Of a stretch of DNA of 6,171 bases, positions 1-5,512 are shown in pieces. Made by a program: the position numbers and the translations under genes. The stretch's first letter is position 1. Each line of letters begins with the position of its first letter. The stretch covers positions 1 through 6,171 of the forward strand of contig JAGWVZ010000228.1 in NCBI GenBank assembly GCA_018970625.1, in the 5' to 3' direction. This DNA comes from Myxococcales bacterium. Its GTDB lineage: Bacteria; Myxococcota; Bradymonadia; REDH01. The notes under the pieces are model-generated. The model saw only the letters and a program-made list of their open reading frames with translations, ran no database searches and had not been told where the DNA came from.

Positions 1-402
1 CTCCATGGCGTCTATCTGCTCGGTCACTCGCATGGTGCCCAGCGTGGTGGCCATCGACGAGCCGCTCCGTCCTGCGATCATCAGGGCGGTCAACACCGGA
101 CCAAGCTCGCGACTCAGCGTCAACGCGACCGTCGTGCCCACCAGCGATTCCGCATCAAACATACGAAACGCAGACACGGACTGCAGCGAGAACACAGCGC
201 CCGAAAATCCGCCTGTGAGAAGCACAATGAACAGCGACCCCACGCCCACATCCTGCATGGCGTCCAGAAACAGGCGAACCCGAAAGGGCGGCAGGAAGGT
301 CAACGCCATGCCACGTCCGGTCAGTAGCCCGAGGCTACCGAGTCCCTCGACCCAGGCGACACCCGTGGCGCCCAGTGTCTCGATGCTTTTCCGAAGATTC
401 AT
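1..402 (-). CDS. mlaE: MlaE-family phospholipid ABC transporter permease (C-terminus cut by window edge)
   Basis: Inner-membrane permease of the Mla-type ABC system, which in Gram-negative bacteria moves phospholipids between the inner and outer membranes with an MlaF ATPase and an MCE-domain MlaD protein. The 134 visible codons run open to the left edge. Residues 1-50 form the amphipathic N-terminal part, including a G-x-G-x-x-x-L-x-x-G-R-G stretch typical of the family. A hydrophobic segment lies at about 52-72. The family hallmark at about 98-134 is clear: RELGPVLTALMIAGRSGSS, then LGTMRVTEQIDAME. Full-length members are about 250-270 aa, so roughly half is missing. The ATG is supported by AGGA five bases upstream. 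The gene starts 28 bp after the stop of the secreted-protein gene on the same strand, so the two are probably co-transcribed, and mlaF/mlaD-type genes may follow to the left. The family call is firm; whether it is the true mlaE orthologue or a paralogue (MCE/TTG2-type) cannot be told from this part. Confidence 0.93.
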   Translation of the reverse strand, partial: MNLRKSIETLGATGVAWVEGLGSLGLLTGRGMALTFLPPFRVRLFLDAMQDVGVGSLFIVLLTGGFSGAVFSLQSVSAFRMFDAESLVGTTVALTLSRELGPVLTALMIAGRSGSSMATTLGTMRVTEQIDAME

Positions 403-407
403 GCTCG

Positions 408-411
408 TCCT
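408..411 (-). promoter_or_regulatory. Shine-Dalgarno for the mlaE-like gene
   Basis: Read on the minus strand, AGGA sits five bases upstream of the ATG at 402-400. It lies in the 28-bp gap after the upstream gene's stop codon. It supports this ATG as the start. Confidence 0.5.
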
Positions 412-430
412 GTCGTTCCGGCTCGCCGGC

Positions 431-1489
431 TTACAGCTCGGAGCACAACTCGTAGGACAGGTTGACAACCACGTCCACGTTTCCGTCCACCATGGACGGC
501 GGAATGGTCAGCTGCGGCAACATCTCCTGCAGACAGGTGTGCAGGTCTTCGCTGTCGATCGCGTCAATCAGAAGCTCCGGTGCACCGACCTGCCCACTGG
601 CATCGATCTCCAGCCCGAGCGTCATGGCTCCATGCAGACCATAGTTGCTCGGCAGCGCATCCAGATAGCAAAGCGACAGCGTCGCCTCGAGCATCATCTG
701 CAACCAGACAGCGCCATCACCGAGCGCGTCACGCTCGCACTCGCTGCGAAATGCGTGCACCTGCGCACGCGGTAGCCCCGCCGCAGCCCAGCTCTGTGAC
801 GGAGATGCACCCGTGCGTACACGAGCGTCTGACCATTCGGCCCCCCTCACGCTCGCGTACACGCTGCCGTCCTGAGCGTTCACCAGCTCCACTTCAAGTG
901 GGTGCACTGTCAGTGTAGTCAGGCCCTGCTCGTCGCTCGAACATAGCGACGAGCGAGGGGTATCGATCGACGCCGGCTCAAACACCAGTCGCACCGCGAG
1001 CTGCCCCATGGAAGAAGCCCAGGCAAACGCCTCGACCCGGTCGGCGGCAAGGTGAAAAATGACGGGGGATTCGTCACCGAGGGTCCTGATTTGCACCCCA
1101 TGAGCCACGGTGGCGCCGAGATCCAGCGCCAGCTCCACGGACTGCTGCTGCTCATCAAACGGCAGGAGCACAAAGCTGCCAGGCACCAGCGTCACCTCGT
1201 GCAACGACAGAAGCTGTCTGGCTCGTGCGAAACCCCACGCCCATAACCCGGCAGCGTGCGCCAGATCAGGGTTCTCACAGCTGCCGCCCAGACGCGAGAC
1301 CCGATCGCAGGCCTCGTCCACAAGCTGCCGATAGTCCGGCAGCGTCGCCACTTCCGCAGCGATCACCGGCTGCGCCGCCGAGAACGTGCAGAGCGCCTCG
1401 ACCGAAGCCACCGGGGCGTCGGGGTCGGCGTACGCGGCGCCAAACGGCACCAGCGCAAGGCTCAGCAGAAAGGAAAAACGAATCAGCAT
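431..1489 (-). CDS. Secreted protein with a C-terminal AgmX/PglI-like domain
   Basis: A 352-aa exported protein of unknown function. Residues 1-21 are a classical signal peptide (basic R4, hydrophobic core 5-16, cleavage motif AYA before D22). No lipobox cysteine is present, so the product should be periplasmic or secreted. Residues 22-250 resemble nothing I can name. The C-terminus, about 263-347, has the layout of the AgmX/PglI (TonB-C-like) domain common in Myxococcota: a helix with LSLCYLDAL (C274), then G-x-M-T-L-G-L-E-I-D-x-S-G-Q-V, then DLHTCLQEML (C319), a short Pro segment and a final beta strand VDVVVNLSYEL. C274 and C319 match the two conserved cysteines of that domain and could form a disulfide. 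The mature protein has eight cysteines (34, 61, 71, 183, 251, 274, 319, 349). No good Shine-Dalgarno precedes the ATG and no other in-frame ATG extends it. It leads a two-gene cluster with the mlaE-like gene. Secretion is well supported, the C-terminal domain moderately, and the role is unknown. Confidence 0.85.
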   Translation of the reverse strand: MLIRFSFLLSLALVPFGAAYADPDAPVASVEALCTFSAAQPVIAAEVATLPDYRQLVDEACDRVSRLGGSCENPDLAHAAGLWAWGFARARQLLSLHEVTLVPGSFVLLPFDEQQQSVELALDLGATVAHGVQIRTLGDESPVIFHLAADRVEAFAWASSMGQLAVRLVFEPASIDTPRSSLCSSDEQGLTTLTVHPLEVELVNAQDGSVYASVRGAEWSDARVRTGASPSQSWAAAGLPRAQVHAFRSECERDALGDGAVWLQMMLEATLSLCYLDALPSNYGLHGAMTLGLEIDASGQVGAPELLIDAIDSEDLHTCLQEMLPQLTIPPSMVDGNVDVVVNLSYELCSEL

Positions 1490-1706
1490 GGACCGTTATC
1501 GGCATGACGATATGGAGTCCTGCACAACCAGTTCGGTTCGTTTGTCATTCCCTGCCGCGCAAAGCGTTCAACAGCCGCGAACCCTGCCCGCCACCACTCC
1601 GTGTCGGGTCTGCACTTGACCCATCACCGGACACGGTGTTCAAGCCATACGGCTGCTCAGGGTCCGCGCCCGAGCCTCCCACCTTTTCCGTGTCCATTGC
1701 CATCCA
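1490..1706. other. Divergent intergenic region between the minus-strand cluster and mltD
   Basis: This 217-bp stretch separates the start of the secreted-protein gene (minus) from the start of the transglycosylase gene (plus), so promoters for both should lie here. I see no pair of -35 and -10 boxes at normal spacing on either strand. A plus-strand TTGACC at 1616-1621 has only a poor -10 match at 17-18 bp. Neither flanking start codon has a good Shine-Dalgarno, so mRNAs with weak or no leader signal are possible. I see no convincing small gene. Confidence 0.6.
1615..1644. repeat. Imperfect nested inverted repeat upstream of mltD
   Basis: An outer pair CTTGA (1615-1619) and TCAAG (1640-1644) encloses an inner pair CACCG (1625-1629) and CGGTG (1634-1638) around a four-base loop. 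The two pairs do not share one centre of symmetry: the internal loop is five bases on one side and one on the other. It could be a hairpin or an operator-like site, and it overlaps the only TTGACC in the region. No T-run follows, so it is not an intrinsic terminator. Its function is not established and chance is possible. Confidence 0.3.
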
Positions 1707-3617
1707 ATGACTCGACACACGGCCAGATTCCCGCTGCCTGCACTTGCAGGGCTGCTGCTCGGTTCAACGCTTCTGGTGTATCCGGTGCAGGCGTCCGAAC
1801 CCAACGCCGCCCTGCCCGCCATGCCTGAGCCCCCTGCCGGGCACGACGTTCGCACCCACGCGCTGGAAACCCTCACCGCCCAGCTGGATGAGGGCTCTGG
1901 AACCGATGATGCCGTCATTCAGGAGCTGGACGAGACGCTGGAGCTCGAACGACGCTTCCTGTCCGATCGCCTTCCCGGCCCACTACCGGGCTTTGTGGGA
2001 ACCGACGGCATGTACGAAGACGTGTTCGACGAAACCGAGGTGGCCCACGCTGGCATCGACATGAGCGTGACCCTGTTCGACGATTCGCTCGAACCCGCCT
2101 CACCGGCAGCGGAAACGCTTGTGATGTCCATGCCAGAGCTGTCCTTTGACCCCGCTCTCATCACGCGGCTACCGTTCGACCTTCAGACCGTTGAGCACGC
2201 GCTACTCATTGAGTTCATTGAGTTTTACAACACGGAAGGCCGTACACGCGCGGCGCGGTGGTTTGCGCGTGCTGGTCGATACCGTGCGCTGATCGAGGAG
2301 GTGGCCGACGAGCTGGGCGCCCCTCGTGAGCTGCTCTGGGTCGCCGCCATCGAGTCCAGCTTCACGCCGACGGCCCGCTCGCACGCCGGCGCGGTGGGAA
2401 TGTGGCAGTTCATGTCCGTGACTGCGCGTGAATACGGCATGCGGATCGACCGCTATGTGGACGAGCGCCGGGATCCGGTGCTGGCCACGCGGCACGCCCT
2501 GCAGCACCTGCTGGACTTGCATCAGACCTTTCGCAGCTGGCCGCTTGCGCTGGCCGCATACAACGCCGGCGGTGGTCATGTGCGGAGTGAAGTGCGCGAG
2601 CACAACGTCACCAACTTCTGGAACATGGACGTCTACGGCTGCATTTACGATGCGTCGCGTCGTTATGCCCTGCGGGCGATCGCGCTGGCCGTCATCGACA
2701 TGAACCGCGACGCCTTCGGGTTCGAGGGACTGCAGCATGACGACCCGTGGCAGTTTGATACGGTCCCGGTTCCCGGCAATGTGCGGCTGTCGCTGCTCGC
2801 CGATGCCGCAGACCTGACCATCGCCGAGCTGAGGGAGTACAATCCGTCGCTGTTACTGAACACAACGCCCGGCTCCGACGAATTTGCGCTGCGCCTACCC
2901 GTGGGCAGCACCGCCCGCTTTGTGGAGGCCTACGACGACCTGAGCAGGCGATACGGTCAGGAGCACACCGAGACGGTCGTACTTTTCGGCGAAACGGTCG
3001 CCGATCTGGCCGCGGCGTTCGATGTGCCACAGCGCGTGGTCAGGCAGGTCAATGGACTTCAGGGCGACGATGAACCCGTGTATGGCGATACCATCCTGAT
3101 TCCCGGGACGGGGCGCGAGCGTGCCCCCGCGGAATCTCCGGCCACCCCGGAGGTGCTGGTGCTGCCACCCACCCGGTATGAAGTTCCAGACACGCGCCGC
3201 GTGTTCTACGACGTCAACACCCGCGATACGCTGGCGCAGATCGCCCAACATTTTCAGGTAGACCTGTACGAGCTGGCCGCCTGGAACGACGTCGACCCCA
3301 ACGCGGCCATTTTTTCGGGGCAGACGCTGCAGATCTTCGTTCCGACAGACTTCGATCTCTCGCAGTCCATGGTCAGGCTTGAATCGCAGGTCCTTCCGCT
3401 TCACCTGAACTCGGCCGAATACGTAGCCCATCTCGAACAGGACGACGAGCCCGATCCCGCACCGGCCCGAACGCGGCGCTACACGGTGCGGCGAGGCGAT
3501 ACCGTGTCAGCCATCGCGCGACGGCATGGACTGACGACGCGAGAGCTGTTGCGCATGAACCGTCTCGATGAGGACGACTCCATACATCCCGGCCAGACGC
3601 TGCTGGTTGCCCGTTGA
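1707..3617 (+). CDS. mltD: MltD-like membrane-bound/periplasmic lytic transglycosylase with LysM repeats
   Basis: Peptidoglycan lytic transglycosylase that cuts the MurNAc-GlcNAc bond to leave 1,6-anhydro-MurNAc ends; it acts in the periplasm. Residues 1-29 form a signal peptide (cleavage VQA before S30). There is no lipobox Cys, unlike E. coli MltD, so it is probably soluble or wall-bound. Residues 30-155 are an acidic, low-similarity extension. A helical lead-in ending FARAGRYRALIEEVADELG (186-204) precedes the SLT domain (about 190-335), which carries the catalytic E216 in AAIESSF, then AGAVGMWQFM and AYNAGGG (284-290). LysM-like units follow. Two are degenerate (about 355-398 and 422-466). 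Two are clear: about 499-544, and 591-635 beginning RYTVRRGDTVSAIARRHGL and ending HPGQTLLVAR. At 636 aa it is longer than E. coli MltD (about 450 aa) because of the N-terminal extension and the extra LysM units. The ATG is the first possible start and lacks a clear Shine-Dalgarno. It is divergent from the secreted-protein gene and 82 bp ahead of the TIGR02147 gene. Confidence 0.93.
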   Translation: MTRHTARFPLPALAGLLLGSTLLVYPVQASEPNAALPAMPEPPAGHDVRTHALETLTAQLDEGSGTDDAVIQELDETLELERRFLSDRLPGPLPGFVGTDGMYEDVFDETEVAHAGIDMSVTLFDDSLEPASPAAETLVMSMPELSFDPALITRLPFDLQTVEHALLIEFIEFYNTEGRTRAARWFARAGRYRALIEEVADELGAPRELLWVAAIESSFTPTARSHAGAVGMWQFMSVTAREYGMRIDRYVDERRDPVLATRHALQHLLDLHQTFRSWPLALAAYNAGGGHVRSEVREHNVTNFWNMDVYGCIYDASRRYALRAIALAVIDMNRDAFGFEGLQHDDPWQFDTVPVPGNVRLSLLADAADLTIAELREYNPSLLLNTTPGSDEFALRLPVGSTARFVEAYDDLSRRYGQEHTETVVLFGETVADLAAAFDVPQRVVRQVNGLQGDDEPVYGDTILIPGTGRERAPAESPATPEVLVLPPTRYEVPDTRRVFYDVNTRDTLAQIAQHFQVDLYELAAWNDVDPNAAIFSGQTLQIFVPTDFDLSQSMVRLESQVLPLHLNSAEYVAHLEQDDEPDPAPARTRRYTVRRGDTVSAIARRHGLTTRELLRMNRLDEDDSIHPGQTLLVAR

Positions 3618-3643
3618 ACGATGCATGGGAACAGCTCGGATGC

Positions 3644-3672
3644 TTGCCGCAAACCTGCAACGTGCGTATTCT
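3644..3672 (+). promoter_or_regulatory. Putative sigma-70-type promoter for the TIGR02147-lipoprotein pair
   Basis: TTGCCG (3644-3649) and TATTCT (3667-3672) are separated by exactly 17 bases, and each matches the consensus at four of six positions. They lie in the 82-bp gap after the transglycosylase stop, 27 bases before the regulator's ATG, which leaves a leader of about 20 bases. The purine-rich AGAAG at 3689-3693 may serve as a weak ribosome site. The site would allow expression independent of mltD. It is a visual match only. Confidence 0.4.
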
Positions 3673-3699
3673 GTGCCCTGCCTTTTTCAGAAGTAATGC

Positions 3700-4554
3700 A
3701 TGACCGCCTGGCGCCCTGAAATTTTCGACTTCCTCGATTATCGAAAGTACCTGCAGGCGTATTACACCGCGGCAAAAGAGCACAACACCGTATTCTCGTA
3801 TCGCTGGTTCAGTAAGAAAGCGGGTTACTCGTCCCCTAACTTTCTCAAGCTGGTCATCGACGGAGAACGAAACATATCACCCGACTCCATCGACCGTTTT
3901 GCCGCCGTCCTTGGGCTGAAGGGCGCCGAAAAAAGGTTCTTTGCAGACCTTGTCGCCTTCAATCAGGCCGAAACCGACAAAGACCGAAACCTGGCCTTCG
4001 AACGCGTCGCCGCCAGCCGTCGCTTCAAAGCCGCCCGAAAACTCGACCACACCTACTTTCAGTACCTGTCCAACTGGTACTATCCCGCCATTCGCGAAAT
4101 GGTCGCGCGAGCCGACTTCATGGAAGACCCGGCATGGATCGGACGGCAGCTGGTCCCTCAGGTCCAGCCTGCGCTTGTCGCCACCGCGCTTCAGCTGCTG
4201 CTGGAACTGGGACTGGTCGTGCGCGGCGAAGACGGGAAACTGAGCCGAGGTAACCCAAGCATCTCGACGGGGCACGAGGTGCGCTCGCTCGCGATTGGCA
4301 ATTATCATCGCCAGATGATGTCGCGCGCGGCGGAGTCCATTGAGGCCGTCCCACGCGAACGTCGGGATATCAGCGCGCTCACCGTCTGCATTCCCCTCGA
4401 CAGGGTCGGCGACCTGAAAGAAAGAATTCAGGGCTTTCGTGAGGTGCTGCTCGACCTGTGCGACCGCTCAGAGAGCCCCGAAGCGGTCTATCAGATCAAC
4501 ATTCAGCTCTTTCCCCTCTCGCTGCCCGAAGAACCCGGATCGTCAGCCCCATGA
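3700..4554 (+). CDS. TIGR02147 family protein (DUF4423), putative transcriptional regulator
   Basis: A 284-aa soluble protein with no signal peptide or membrane segment. Its sequence fits the TIGR02147/DUF4423 family, first noticed as a large paralogous set in Fibrobacter and also found in Bdellovibrio-like and Myxococcota-like bacteria. Residues 1-25 contain the family start, IFDFLDYRKYLQAYYTA. Residues 32-80 look like an XRE-type helix-turn-helix: FSYRWFSKKAGYSSPNFLKL, then ISPDSIDRFAAVLGL. The DUF4423 part includes FQYLSNWYYPAIREMV (120-135), a probable winged-helix unit at about 136-185, and the late block GHEVRSLAIGNYHRQMMSRA (191-210) followed by RRDISALTVCIPL. Members are typically about 260-300 aa, so this is full length. 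Family membership is well supported. A DNA-binding role is inferred from the fold, because no target or ligand is known to me. The gene ends in ATGA, sharing bases with the start of the lipoprotein gene, which suggests translational coupling and a role in controlling or sensing that protein. Confidence 0.85.
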   Translation: MTAWRPEIFDFLDYRKYLQAYYTAAKEHNTVFSYRWFSKKAGYSSPNFLKLVIDGERNISPDSIDRFAAVLGLKGAEKRFFADLVAFNQAETDKDRNLAFERVAASRRFKAARKLDHTYFQYLSNWYYPAIREMVARADFMEDPAWIGRQLVPQVQPALVATALQLLLELGLVVRGEDGKLSRGNPSISTGHEVRSLAIGNYHRQMMSRAAESIEAVPRERRDISALTVCIPLDRVGDLKERIQGFREVLLDLCDRSESPEAVYQINIQLFPLSLPEEPGSSAP

Positions 4555-5438
4555 ACACCAGCGCAAACCCGCAACCGCGAACCACGGGCCTCGTGACTCT
4601 GGCCGCCGCCCTGCTCCTGTCATCGTGCATGAGTACAGGCACAGATGTCGGCAACCCGGGCGACTTCGCTCCCGACGTACTGCCCCCGCCCGCCGACTCT
4701 GGCGCCAGTCAGGACGCCAGCGCCGGTATGGACGCCGCGAGTGAGCCAGACTCGGCCTTTGAGGACGCCTCGACGTCCGACACCACCGAGCCTGCCGATA
4801 CCAACAGCGATGCAGACCTCGCTGATGCGCCTGATGCCGAGGTGGATGCCGATGGCGACACGGTCGATTCCGACCTGTCCGATACGGATGCACCGGACAC
4901 GACCCCTGTGGACGTGCCCAGCGATTCCGGTTCGCCGGACGCAGAGGTCGGGCCGGATGCCGAAGCAGACGCGGATGCTTCGGACGCCTTGCAAGACACG
5001 GCAGAAGCATCAGACGTCGACGCCGGAACAGATTCATCCGTGGTTTCCGACCCTTATGATGGACGACCCGCAGGGCAGTGCATCCGCTCCGCAGACTGTC
5101 CGGGCGATTTCACCTTCTGTGCAGACACCGCTCCCGGCGGCATTTGCAACGGCTGCACGCCCGGCGGTTCGGACTGCCCCGCAGGGACACAGTGCGGTGA
5201 ATTTGGCGCGTGTCAGCGCGACTGCACCACCGTGGCGGATTGTCCGCTCGGGCTCACGTGCAACAGCAGCGGCGTCTGTGTGCTGTTGCGTTGCGTCGCC
5301 GGCGTCTGCCCGGTGCCGCAGTTCACGTGCAGCGCCAGCGGCCTGTGCAATCGCGCGACGTGTGAGTCCGGTACGGCCTGCCCGACGGGAACCTCCTGTG
5401 TCGACGCGCTGTGCGTGGAGAACAACCTGCTGGAATAG
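4551..5438 (+). CDS. Putative outer-membrane lipoprotein with acidic stalk and cysteine-rich repeats
   Basis: A 295-aa lipoprotein of unknown function. I chose the ATG at 4551 because it overlaps the regulator's stop (ATGA) and puts the signal peptide at the very N-terminus. The longer frame from 4458 would bury it behind 31 residues read out of frame from the regulator gene. Residues 10-25 are the hydrophobic signal, ending in lipobox LSSC with lipidated C26. M27 follows instead of Asp, so under the usual Lol rule it should reach the outer membrane. Next comes the motif TGTDVGNPG (29-37), which I recall near the N-terminus of other lipoproteins encoded beside TIGR02147 genes. Residues 49-170 are a low-complexity acidic stalk. 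Residues 177-288 hold 20 cysteines in five four-Cys units. The whole protein lacks lysine. This looks like a surface-displayed, disulfide-stabilised head on a flexible stalk. Adhesion, protein binding or metal binding are possible, but none is shown. It converges on the pilT-like gene 74 bp downstream. Confidence 0.85.
   Translation: MNTSANPQPRTTGLVTLAAALLLSSCMSTGTDVGNPGDFAPDVLPPPADSGASQDASAGMDAASEPDSAFEDASTSDTTEPADTNSDADLADAPDAEVDADGDTVDSDLSDTDAPDTTPVDVPSDSGSPDAEVGPDAEADADASDALQDTAEASDVDAGTDSSVVSDPYDGRPAGQCIRSADCPGDFTFCADTAPGGICNGCTPGGSDCPAGTQCGEFGACQRDCTTVADCPLGLTCNSSGVCVLLRCVAGVCPVPQFTCSASGLCNRATCESGTACPTGTSCVDALCVENNLLE
4695..5060 (+). repeat. Asp/Ala/Ser/Thr low-complexity acidic stalk
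   Basis: This codes for lipoprotein residues 49-170. I count 32 Asp and 7 Glu in 122 residues and no Lys or Arg, built from irregular Asp-Ala and Ser-Asp steps (GAY GCN codons) rather than exact tandem copies. A DADGDTVDSD segment (99-108) resembles the DxDGDxxxD calcium-binding loops of thrombospondin type 3 repeats, although only one such element is visible. Similar linkers are common in lipoproteins of Myxococcota and Bradymonadia. Confidence 0.75.
5079..5414 (+). repeat. Five tandem four-cysteine repeats
   Basis: This codes for lipoprotein residues 177-288. The cysteines lie at 177/183/190/199, 202/209/215/221, 225/231/237/243, 248/253/260/266 and 271/277/283/288. The repeating plan is C-x(4-6)-C-P-x(4-5)-C-x(4-8)-C, typically 'C...DCP.G..C....GvC', with Pro after the second Cys of each unit. 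The even count and regular spacing suggest two disulfides per unit. Similar small Cys-rich modules occur in secreted proteins of Myxococcota; I cannot assign a named domain. Confidence 0.75.
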
Positions 5439-5512
5439 GCAGGGCGGTGGTCACGACAGCGACCTTGCCAGAGACCAGGCGCGGGTGACCGCTTTCCGCA
5501 ACCGGATACCGC

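Noticed and set aside
5..775. 256-codon plus-strand open frame
   Set aside because: It lies antisense to the mlaE-like and AgmX/PglI-like genes, both of which have clear family features. Its protein is Arg/Ser/Pro-rich with no motif.
2202..2738. 178-codon minus-strand open frame antisense to the SLT domain
   Set aside because: It is a shadow of the strongly conserved catalytic domain on the plus strand. High GC makes long antisense frames common.
2895..3431. 178-codon minus-strand open frame antisense to the LysM part of mltD
   Set aside because: It has no recognisable domain and lies wholly inside the transglycosylase gene.
4458..4550. Longer N-terminus for the lipoprotein starting at 4458
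   Set aside because: The extra 31 residues lie within the regulator gene in another frame and would put an Arg-rich tail ahead of the signal peptide. The ATG at 4551 overlaps the stop codon and restores a normal lipoprotein signal.
4543..5037. Minus-strand frames antisense to the acidic stalk, one very Ser/Ala-rich
   Set aside because: The Ser/Ala composition is the mirror of GAY-GCN codons and carries no independent signal.
4695..5060. Tandem DNA repeat or CRISPR-like array
   Set aside because: The repetition is at the amino-acid level with irregular spacing and no exact repeat unit or spacers.
5447..5492. Possible terminator hairpin between the convergent lipoprotein and pilT-like genes
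   Set aside because: The arms at 5447-5454 and 5485-5492 pair over eight bases with one G-U pair, but the loop is 30 bases and only three T follow. That is too weak for an intrinsic terminator; the 74-bp gap shows no better one.
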